From Massilia sp. Root351 (GTDB lineage: Bacteria > Pseudomonadota > Gammaproteobacteria > Burkholderiales > Burkholderiaceae_D), in assembly GCF_001425045.1 (NCBI RefSeq), contig NZ_LMDJ01000001.1, positions 807,859 through 871,858 on the forward strand: a stretch of DNA of 64,000 nt, written 5' to 3'. The notes beneath the pieces are model-generated. The model was given only the letters and a program-made list of their open reading frames with translations, ran no database searches and was not told the origin of the DNA. Of this stretch, positions 46,318 to 54,660 are shown one piece after another (the first letter of the stretch is position 1; the number at the start of each line of letters is the position of its first letter). The translations under genes were made by a program, and so were the position numbers.

Positions 46318-46908
46318 ATGCCGGAAGACCGCGTCAGGATACGCGCCGTGGAGACCCTGTCGGACGACTGGTATCTGCTGCGCAAGACCACCTTCGACTA
46401 CCGCCGCAGCGACGGCAGCTGGCAGGCCATGTCGCGCGAGACCTACGACCGGGGGCACGGCGCCGTCATCCTGCTGTACCACCGCGCGCAGCGCAGCGTG
46501 ATCCTGGTGCGCCAGTTCCGCTTTCCCGCCTACGGGCAGGACGGGCACGACGGTTTCCTGATCGAAGCGCCGGCCGGGCTGCTGGACCAGGCCAGCCCGG
46601 AGGAACGCATCAAGGCGGAAGTGGAGGAGGAGACCGGCTACCGCGTGGCCGAGGTGCAGAAGATCTTCTCAGCCTTCATGAGCCCGGGTTCGGTCACCGA
46701 GCGCCTGCACTTTTTCGTGGCCGAGTACGACCCCGCCTCGCGCCCGGGCGGCGGGGGCGGCCTGGCTGCGGAAGGGGAAGACATCGAAGTGCTGGAATTG
46801 CCGCTGGAGCGCGCAGCCGACATGATGGCCAGCGGCGACATCTGCGACGCCAAGACCATCATGCTGCTGCAATACGCGCAGCTGCACCTGTTTCACAACG
46901 CCGTATAG
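46318..46908 (+). CDS. NUDIX hydrolase (NudK/ADP-ribose pyrophosphatase-like)
   Basis: 196 aa starting after AAGGAG. The NUDIX box is at about residues 81-103: APAGLLDQASPEERI then KAEVEEETGYRV. The Arg that normally begins REUxEE is replaced by Ala, while the metal-binding Glu residues remain. The FRFPAY and FMSPGS segments are typical of nucleoside-diphosphate-sugar hydrolases such as NudK or NudF. Its 3' end overlaps the convergent VOC gene by 16 bases. Confidence 0.85.
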   Translation: MPEDRVRIRAVETLSDDWYLLRKTTFDYRRSDGSWQAMSRETYDRGHGAVILLYHRAQRSVILVRQFRFPAYGQDGHDGFLIEAPAGLLDQASPEERIKAEVEEETGYRVAEVQKIFSAFMSPGSVTERLHFFVAEYDPASRPGGGGGLAAEGEDIEVLELPLERAADMMASGDICDAKTIMLLQYAQLHLFHNAV

Positions 46909-47300
46909 ACCACCGATTCGGCCGAGCGCTTGAACGGTCCATGGAATACCGCCTCGACGTTGTTGCCGTCCGGGTCGAAGGCGAAGGCGGCGTAGTAGCC
47001 GGGATGGTAGTCGCGCTCGCCGGGAGGACCGTTGTCGCGCCCGCCGGCCGCCAGCACGGCCTGGTGGAAGGCCTTGACCGTTTCCTGGTCCTTGGCAATG
47101 AAGGCGATATGCACATGGGACACGGGGCCGTCCGCCTTGTCCACATACAAGTCGTCGAGATAGAAGTTGCCTTCGCCCTCGACCACTTCCTGGTCCAGGC
47201 CCAGCGCGCCGAACGCCGCCCGGTAAAAACGCTTGCTCGCGTCCACATCGGCCACGCGCAGGTGCACGTGGTCAAACAGCCTGCCTCGATGGAATTCCAT
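46893..47300 (-). CDS. VOC-family (glyoxalase-like) protein
   Basis: 135 aa, one VOC domain pair: FDHVHLRVADVDASKRFYRAAFGAL at the start and YHPGYYAAFAFDPDGNNVEAVFHG near the end. Metal ligands could be the N-terminal His and the Glu of NNVEAV. VOC proteins include glyoxalases, dioxygenases and resistance proteins. No specific substrate is supported. Confidence 0.85.
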   Translation of the reverse strand: MEFHRGRLFDHVHLRVADVDASKRFYRAAFGALGLDQEVVEGEGNFYLDDLYVDKADGPVSHVHIAFIAKDQETVKAFHQAVLAAGGRDNGPPGERDYHPGYYAAFAFDPDGNNVEAVFHGPFKRSAESVVYTAL

Positions 47301-47372
47301 GGCTCGCTCCTTGAATATGGGTCGGGCCAGTATAGGTGTGCTAGCGCGGCAGGCGCGCCACTTTGACGGCAG

Positions 47373-47684
47373 TCAATTACCGAAGCCGTAGCGCAGCACC
47401 ATGCCCACGATCACGCAGCCGGCGGCGGTAAACAGCAGCTTGTTGCGCAAGCCGTCGGAGCCGATAGCGGCCTGGCGTTGCTGCAGTGCCATGTCGGCCT
47501 TCTTCTTGCCAATGATGAGCGGGCTCAGGAACCACAGGATGCCCAGCAGCAGCCAGCCGATGCCGGTGACGGTCATGCCGGTGGAACTTTGCTTGATGCC
47601 GTCGACAATGCGGGTGGCCGCCATCACGCCGCCGAAGGTCAGCCAGCAGATGCGGGCCAGGAGGTGGGTTTTCAGTTTATCCAT
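47373..47684 (-). CDS. Small membrane protein, unknown function
   Basis: 103 aa from the ATG at 47684 (MDKLKTHLLARICW). An ATG 9 bases upstream overlaps a TATAAT and seems less likely. Three hydrophobic stretches are visible: CWLTFGGVMAATRIV, TGIGWLLLGILWFLSPLII and LLFTAAGCVIVGMVL, separated by a charged segment (GKKKADMALQQRQ). I do not recognise a family. Confidence 0.6.
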   Translation of the reverse strand: MDKLKTHLLARICWLTFGGVMAATRIVDGIKQSSTGMTVTGIGWLLLGILWFLSPLIIGKKKADMALQQRQAAIGSDGLRNKLLFTAAGCVIVGMVLRYGFGN

Positions 47685-47711
47685 GGGCGCCATTATACGG
47701 GGCGGCCGGAC

Positions 47712-48431
47712 TCAGTCGCCACCGCCGCCGCAGCCACCGCCGCCGCAGCCGCTGTCGCCGCCGCCGCTGTCGCCGCCGCCGCTGTCGCCGCCGCCCCCGT
47801 CACTGTCGCTGCTGGCGTCCGAGCCTGAACCGCTGCCGCCGTCGCCGCAGCCCAGGTCGGCGCCGCAGTAGACCGCGCCCGCGCCGCTGTCGTCCTGCCG
47901 CTTGAAGCCGCTGCAGTCGGCCGCGTACACAAAGCCGTTCGGAATGTTCAGTTTGCTGTCCAGCGCGAACAGCAGCGGCAGGCGGGTTGGCCTGGCCGGG
48001 TTGATGTTTTCCTCGTGGCAGGCGAAATGCCAGCAGCGACGGATGCCGGCGTTGCCCTGCTGGCCTTTGCCCAGCACCACCGCCGGCGTGTGGTGCAGAA
48101 AGCGGCCGAAGGCGTGCTGGCAGAACTGCTGGTAATTCTTGGTGTAGAGGATAAATTCATGCCACAGGTCGTCCGCCACCTGGGACGGCATCGACACATA
48201 CTGGCGGCCGCTCTTCAAATGGGCCAGGAAGAACTGCCGCAAGCCTTGCGCCACCAGCTGGCAGTCCTTGGTGCTGAGTTGCGGATGCTTTTGCATCAGC
48301 TTCTCGAACAAGCCTTTGGGCAGCACGAAAGTGCGGATATAGGCTTCGCGCTTGAGCTTGACCTGGCGCCGCCACAGCATGGCCGACAGCCCGGCCAGCG
48401 AGGCGCAGGCGATGGAGATGAGGAGCGACAT
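47712..48431 (-). CDS. GRDP-like protein with Gly/Ser/Asp/Cys repeat tail
   Basis: 239 aa. An N-terminal membrane anchor (SLLISIACASLAGLSAMLW) precedes a conserved region with DDLWHEFILYTKNYQQFCQ and FGRFLHHTPAV, the core of the GRDP-like family known mainly from plant and bacterial glycine-rich proteins. The last 50 residues are low complexity: tandem GGGDSGGGDSGGGDSGCGGG, with further Gly/Cys runs to the end. The repeats come from tandem 12-base units. Function unknown. Confidence 0.75.
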   Translation of the reverse strand: MSLLISIACASLAGLSAMLWRRQVKLKREAYIRTFVLPKGLFEKLMQKHPQLSTKDCQLVAQGLRQFFLAHLKSGRQYVSMPSQVADDLWHEFILYTKNYQQFCQHAFGRFLHHTPAVVLGKGQQGNAGIRRCWHFACHEENINPARPTRLPLLFALDSKLNIPNGFVYAADCSGFKRQDDSGAGAVYCGADLGCGDGGSGSGSDASSDSDGGGGDSGGGDSGGGDSGCGGGGCGGGGD

Positions 48432-48434
48432 GGC

Positions 48435-48989
48435 TCAGGCCTTGACGCGGAAGGCGGACAGATGGTTGGCCAGGTGCATGGCGTGCGCCAGCTCGTAGTC
48501 CTGTTTGCCAAGCGCGCCGTAGGCAAAGTGCGGGCGCAGCGGGCCGGTCCAGGCACGGAACGCCGCGATGGCGGCGCCCAGGCGCTGCAGGGCCTGGGCG
48601 GGATCTGCCGCCGCATCCAGGGCCGGGGCGCCGGGGATGGGCTCGGACAGGTCGTGGCTCATGCGGCCGCGCCAGGCGAACACGCCCAGTGCGGCCGAGC
48701 CCACGGTGCGCTGGAACAGCGCGGACTTCGATTGTGGAAAACCGGACATGGAAAATTCAATGCTTTGCGCGCAGTGCGCCAGCGTCTGGGCCCAGCTCCA
48801 CGCGGCGCTGGAGGCCAGTTCCCCGGCCTGCGCCAGCCGCGCCAGCTCTTGCCCGGCCGCCGCCAGGCTGGCGAACTGCAGCTGGCGGTCCTCCGTGGAC
48901 GCGCCCCGGCAACCGGCCAGGCCCGCAGCGGCGGCGCCGGTGGCCGCGATCAGTATCGAGCGCCGCTTTGTATCGAGCTTGTTTTGCAT
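48435..48989 (-). CDS. DUF1569-type lipoprotein
   Basis: 184 aa from the ATG at 48989. The leader has twin arginines (DTKRRSILIAATG) and a lipobox LAGC, so it may be a Tat-exported lipoprotein. The rest has the four-helix feel of DUF1569 / DinB-like proteins, with segments such as ELARLAQAGELASSAAWSWA, LAHCAQSIEFSMSGFP and AHAMHLANHLSAF. It ends 3 bp from the GRDP-like gene start. Role unknown. Confidence 0.7.
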   Translation of the reverse strand: MQNKLDTKRRSILIAATGAAAAGLAGCRGASTEDRQLQFASLAAAGQELARLAQAGELASSAAWSWAQTLAHCAQSIEFSMSGFPQSKSALFQRTVGSAALGVFAWRGRMSHDLSEPIPGAPALDAAADPAQALQRLGAAIAAFRAWTGPLRPHFAYGALGKQDYELAHAMHLANHLSAFRVKA

Positions 48990-49421
48990 ACAGGACCCGG
49001 GGCTGTGATGGAATGCAGTCGATGATTGCATATGCGAAATATCGAGTCAATGATATGGACGGTCCTGCGCGCTGCGCCCAACTGTCGCATCCGCCTGCGT
49101 CGCCACCGCTGCCGCCCGGTGCGCCGGCGTTGCCCAGGCCGGGAATCTGGGCTTTGCAATCGCAAGTAATGGCCAAAGGCCTTGCGGCAGAGCGCGTGGT
49201 ACTGGCGGCTGTGGAGGCGCACCAGTGAGTGCAGGACCTTATGGAGCAGGGGGTGTGGACTGCGAAGGACCTGCGGCCGGTTGTAGACAAGATCGAATTG
49301 TCGGGCCTGCTGGACGGCAGTCGGGCGTTTACCTAAAACGTGGCGGTTCGCCCTGGAAAGTTCTTCAATCTGAACCCGGCCCTGCGGATGGCGCGCGCGG
49401 CGCCATCCGCAGGAGGGCGCG
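48990..49421. other. Intergenic region between the DUF1569 gene and the BMP permease
   Basis: 432 bp with no convincing gene. A GTG-started reading frame at 49229-49336 (35 aa, MEQGVWTAKDLRPVVDKIEL then SGLLDGSRAFT) looks protein-like. It is preceded by an in-frame TGA, so it may be a decayed gene end. A perfect 14-bp stem-loop at 49381-49413 lies at the end of the transporter operon. Confidence 0.4.
49381..49413. terminator. Strong hairpin at the end of the BMP transporter operon
   Basis: CCTGCGGATGGCGC pairs perfectly with GCGCCATCCGCAGG around a 5-nt loop. There is no T run on either strand, so it may act as an mRNA end-stabiliser or a rho-assisted stop. Confidence 0.55.
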
Positions 49422-50393
49422 TTAGCGCGATTTGACGAACGGTACGCCGATGGCTTTCGGGGCCACCGATTTGGCCATCAGGCCGGCCAGCACAATCACG
49501 GTGACCACGTACGGCACCATCTGGATCAGCGAGCCGGGGATGCGGCCCACCAGCGGCAGGTCCACGCCTTCGATCTGGATCTGCACCGCGCCGAAGAAGC
49601 CGAACATCAGGCAGCCGAAGAAGGTGTACAGCGGACGCCAGTTGCCGAACACCATGGCCGTCAGCGCCAGGTAGCCGGCGCCGGCCGACATGTCGCGCAG
49701 GAAGAAGCCGCTCTGCACGATGGCCAGGTAGGCGCCCGAGAACGAGCACAGCACGCCGGCGATGATCATCGCCTTGTAGCGCGTCCATTCCACCGACACG
49801 CCGGCCGCATCCGCAGCATGCGGATTTTCCCCGCAGGCGCGCAGGCGCAGGCCGAAGCGGGTGTGGTACAGCACCCAGTGCACCAGCGGCACCAGCGCAA
49901 ACGCCAGGTAGACCAGCACCGAATGGCCGCCGATCAGCTTGGTGTACAGCCAGCCCAGGAAGGGCACGTCCGCCACCGCCGCGCTGCCCGGCAGCACCAC
50001 GTCGAACAGGCGCGCCTGGCCCAGGTCCGGCGTGCGGCCGCCCTGCTGGAAGAAGAACTGGGCCACCACGAAGGTCAGCCCGCTCATGGCGATGTTGATG
50101 GCGATGCCGGCCACCAGCTGGTTGCCCTTTTGCGTGATGCTGACGTAGCCTTGCAGGGTGGCCAGCGCCACCGACACGGCCACGCCGGCGGCCACGCCAT
50201 ACCACGGGTTCTGGGTGGCGAAGGCCACCGCCGCCGAGACGAAGGCCGAGGCCAGGATCTTGCCTTCCAGGCCGATGTCGATCACGCCGGAGCGCTCCGC
50301 GAACAGGCCGGCCATGGCGGCGAAAATCAGCACCGGCGCGTTGCGCACGGTCGATACCAGGATGCTGCCGATATGCAGGTCTTCAAAAGTCAT
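49422..50393 (-). CDS. Nucleoside-type ABC transporter permease 2
   Basis: 323 aa with about 8-9 hydrophobic segments. The opening MTFEDLHIGSILVSTVRNAPVLIFAAMAG and ERSGVIDIGLEGKILAS are typical of BPD_transp_2 permeases paired with BMP (basic membrane protein) binding proteins. These import purine nucleosides. It is the last gene of the four-gene operon, 4 bp after the first permease gene. Confidence 0.9.
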   Translation of the reverse strand: MTFEDLHIGSILVSTVRNAPVLIFAAMAGLFAERSGVIDIGLEGKILASAFVSAAVAFATQNPWYGVAAGVAVSVALATLQGYVSITQKGNQLVAGIAINIAMSGLTFVVAQFFFQQGGRTPDLGQARLFDVVLPGSAAVADVPFLGWLYTKLIGGHSVLVYLAFALVPLVHWVLYHTRFGLRLRACGENPHAADAAGVSVEWTRYKAMIIAGVLCSFSGAYLAIVQSGFFLRDMSAGAGYLALTAMVFGNWRPLYTFFGCLMFGFFGAVQIQIEGVDLPLVGRIPGSLIQMVPYVVTVIVLAGLMAKSVAPKAIGVPFVKSR

Positions 50394-50397
50394 GTCA

Positions 50398-51473
50398 TTA
50401 CCCCTTGGCCTTGATCAGCTTGGCGATGGCCGGTGCGTAGAAGTTCTCCATGGCGCCGCAGAACAGGATGATCAGGCCCTGGATGAAGATAAACGTTTCG
50501 GTCGGGATGTTCGGCTTTTCCAGCGACAGGTCGAAGCCGCCCTGGATCAGCGCGCCGAACAGCACGGCCGACAGGAAGATGCCGACCGGGTGCTGGCGGC
50601 CCATCAGCGCAATGGCGATGCCGACAAAGCCCGCGCCGCCGACGAAGTTGAGCGACAGGTAGTGGGTCGAGCCCATGATGGAGTTGACCGAGCCGAGGCC
50701 GGCCAGCGCGCCCGAGATCAGCATGACCACGATGATCATCTTGCTGATGCGGATGCCCGCGTAGTGCGCGGCGTGCTTGTTCAAGCCGGTGGCGCGCAGC
50801 TTGTAGCCCCAGGCCGAGCGCGACACCACCACGCCGTACACGGCCAGCGCGAAGATGGCCAGCAGGAAGCTCACGTTGAGCGGCGTGTCGCCCAGGATGG
50901 GGAACCAGCTGTTCAGGCGCGGCATTTCGGCGGCGGCCGAGAACACGCGGCTGGCGGTGTTCTGCTCGCCCGGCGGGATCAGGTATTTGACGATGAAGAA
51001 ATTCATCAGCGAGGCCGCGATGAAGTTGAACATGATGGTGGTGACCACAATGTGGCTGCCGCGCTTGGCCTGCAGGTAGCCCGGCAGGAAGCCCCACAGC
51101 GCGCCGAAGACGGCCGCGCCCAGAATGCCGCACGGGATCAGCAGCCACCACGGCAGCGTGGCGTCGAAGGCCAGCATGGCCAGCGTCAGGCCCAGGCCGC
51201 CGATATACATCTGGCCTTCCGAGCCGATGTTGAACAGGCCCGCCTGCATGGCAATCGACACCGACAGGCCGGTGAAGATGAAGGTGGAGGCGTAGAACAG
51301 CGTGTAGCTCAGGCCCTCCGGATTGACGATGGCGCTGTTGATCAGGATGCGCATGGAGTCGACCGGGTCTTCACCGAGCAGGTGGATCACCAGGGCCGCC
51401 ACCAGCAGCGCCGAGAGCAGGTTCAGTACGGGCAGGACAAAGGCTGTCGCCCAGCGTGGCATATCGTTAGTGT

Positions 51474-51477
<4 letters not shown>
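50398..51477 (-). CDS. Nucleoside-type ABC transporter permease 1
   Basis: 359 aa starting MNTNDMPRWATAFVLPVLNL. About ten hydrophobic segments and the family stretch AGLFNIGSEGQMYIGGLGLT are present. The ATG at 51477 overlaps the ATPase gene stop by 4 bases, implying coupled translation. Partner of the other permease in a heterodimeric pore. Confidence 0.9.
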
Positions 51478-53003
<1,526 letters not shown>

Positions 53004-53036
53004 AGGATCACTGGATGATGGTTGCTATGACTAAAA

Positions 53037-53069
53037 AACGCGCCGGACGGGATCACCCGCCGGCGCGTT
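53037..53069 (-). terminator. Terminator/attenuator between BMP binding protein and ATPase genes
   Basis: AACGCGCCGG pairs with CCGGCGCGTT (10 bp), with inner CGGG/CCCG, followed on the minus strand by six T. It lies between the binding-protein stop (53090) and the ATPase start, inside the operon. Confidence 0.8.
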
Positions 53070-53089
53070 CTCTTTATTGAATCACGTGA

Positions 53090-54085
53090 TTAGACCGGGC
53101 AGCTGTTGCCAGTGCGGTAGTCGATCACTTTGATCTTGCCGTCGATGATGTCTTTGCGGACGCCCAGGACTTTCTTTTCGATCTCCGGGGTGATCAGCTT
53201 GCGGTTATGCTCGTCCAGCGCCCAGTCCACGCCGCCTTCCTTCAAGCCCTTGGCCTGCACGCCGGCCTTCCAGGTGCCGTCCTTCATCTGCGTGAAGGAA
53301 TCGTAGACGGCGTTGTCGATGCGCTTGACCATGGAGGTCAGCACGCTGCCCGGATACAGGCTGTTCTGGTTGGAATCGACGCCGATCGACAGCTTGCCTT
53401 TTTCCTTGGCGGTCTGCAGCGTGCCCATGCCCGAGCCGCCGGCCACGGCGAACACCACGTCCACGCCGCGCTCGAACTGCGAGCGCGCCAGTTCGCCGCC
53501 CTTGGCCGGGTCGTTCCATGCGGCCGAGGTGGTGCCCACCATGTTCTGGAACACTTCCGATTTCTTGTCGGCCGCCTTCGCGCCTTGCGCATAGCCGCAG
53601 GCGAAGGTGCGGATCAGCGGAATGTCGATGCCGCCGATGAAGCCCAGCTTCTTGGTCTTCGACGCCATGGCGCCGGCTACGCCCACCAGGTAGGAGCCTT
53701 CTTCTTCCTTGAAGGTGATCGAGTTCACATTGGCGCCTTGCGCCACGCCGTCGATCAGCACGAAGCGCACTTTCGGGAATTCCTTGGCCACCTTCTGCAC
53801 CGCCTGGGTCTGGGCGAAGCCGATCGAGGCGATCAGGTCCATGTTCTTGCGCGCCAGGCCGCGCAGCACCTGCTCGGCCTGCGTGTCGCTGCTGGCCTGC
53901 ACTTCGATGAAGTTGATGCCGGTGTCTTTCTTGAAGCGCGAGGCGCCTTCGAAAGCGGACTGGTTGAACGACTTGTCGAACTTACCGCCCGCGTCGTAGA
54001 CGACGGCCAGTTTCGGGGCAGCGGCGGAGGCGCCGGCGGCCACGCACATGGCGGCTATCGTCATACTGAGTTGTTTGATTTTCAT
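53090..54085 (-). CDS. BMP-family nucleoside-binding protein
   Basis: 331 aa with a signal peptide (MKIKQLSMTIAAMCVAAGASA). The BMP/PnrA features are clear: VVYDAGGKFDKSFNQSAFEG, FKEEEGSYLVGVAGAMAS, FIGGIDIPLIRTF, VFAVAGGSGMGTLQ and IGVDSNQNSLYPGSVLTS. PnrA/Med/NupN-type proteins bind purine nucleosides. It heads the ABC operon, and the shared promoter copy 2 lies upstream with a leader of about 350 bases. Confidence 0.93.
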   Translation of the reverse strand: MKIKQLSMTIAAMCVAAGASAAAPKLAVVYDAGGKFDKSFNQSAFEGASRFKKDTGINFIEVQASSDTQAEQVLRGLARKNMDLIASIGFAQTQAVQKVAKEFPKVRFVLIDGVAQGANVNSITFKEEEGSYLVGVAGAMASKTKKLGFIGGIDIPLIRTFACGYAQGAKAADKKSEVFQNMVGTTSAAWNDPAKGGELARSQFERGVDVVFAVAGGSGMGTLQTAKEKGKLSIGVDSNQNSLYPGSVLTSMVKRIDNAVYDSFTQMKDGTWKAGVQAKGLKEGGVDWALDEHNRKLITPEIEKKVLGVRKDIIDGKIKVIDYRTGNSCPV

Positions 54086-54443
54086 GAGTAGGCTCCTGGA
54101 AGTTCGATATTGTATATTTTTTGCGGCTGAAACATGTAATTTGGGCTCATTTTAGAGGCCCGCGTCTTGAATGGCCTGATTCCCGGCGGCGGTCCGGCCT
54201 GCTTCATTGTTACTATGGCATGCCATCAAAAACGTGAAACTTGGTCATATTGTGTCCGGGTCATGTCGTGCTGATGCAACATTGTCGAAACACCGAAATT
54301 TATTTTGCCTTGTTGCTTTTTCATGCTGTTGTCGATTGGTATTGCCAAATCGGCACCGCGCCCCATTCCCTCCACCGCACTCTGCCGCACTATGGCAGGA
54401 GCGCACTATATAAATGGCCTGCATCGCGGTTGGATAGTCGCTT

Positions 54444-54514
54444 ACTATGCATGAGCCTGTATATGTATGGCAAATACGTTTTTTATTGCTTATTTATATG
54501 TCAAACATATAAAT
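54444..54514 (-). promoter_or_regulatory. Shared nucleoside-regulon promoter, copy 2 (BMP transporter)
   Basis: Read on the minus strand: ATTTATATG-N7-TATAAAT (54514-54492), 14 bp, GTATTTGCCATACATATA (54477-54460), 9 bp, GCATAGT. The 18-mer is identical to copy 3. TTGCCA and CATAGT (54449-54444) are 18 bp apart. Predicted start is near 54437. Confidence 0.8.
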
Positions 54515-54533
54515 AGAAACTAATGTGTCGTAA

Positions 54534-54562
54534 TTTCCAGTCAAAACTTTTCATGCTAGGAT
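54534..54562 (+). promoter_or_regulatory. Extended -10 promoter of the second TonB receptor
   Basis: TTTCCA (54534-54539), 17 bp spacer, TAGGAT (54557-54562) preceded by TGC. Predicted start is near 54569, leaving a leader of about 92 bases with AAGGAG before the ATG. The 23-bp palindrome ends 20 bp upstream, so the same regulator could affect both directions. Confidence 0.5.
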
Positions 54563-54660
54563 TCGCGCTTGTAACGTTTTTTCTTTGTTTTTTGTAAAGC
54601 TTGAACGAATGTTTTACGCCCATTTCGCACCCCGGTGCAATCCCAGCAAGGAGTTGGTTC

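Larger units (their letters stand above)
54086..54660. other. 575-bp divergent regulatory region, BMP operon / TonB receptor
   Basis: AT-rich and without a supported gene. It holds shared promoter copy 2 (54444-54514, minus strand), the 23-bp palindrome ATTTATATG-TCAAA-CATATAAAT (54492-54514), and a plus-strand promoter for the TonB receptor (TTTCCA 54534-54539, TAGGAT 54557-54562 with TGC extension). The remaining 350 bases toward the BMP gene would be its leader; I see no riboswitch class I recognise. Confidence 0.7.

Noticed and set aside
47730..47800. Short tandem repeats considered as a CRISPR or VNTR locus
   Set aside because: The 12-base units are in frame and encode the Gly/Ser/Asp tail; there are no spacers.
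54086..54436. Possible purine riboswitch in the long leader of the BMP operon
   Set aside because: I could not find the conserved three-helix core or loop sequences; a covariance-model search would settle it.
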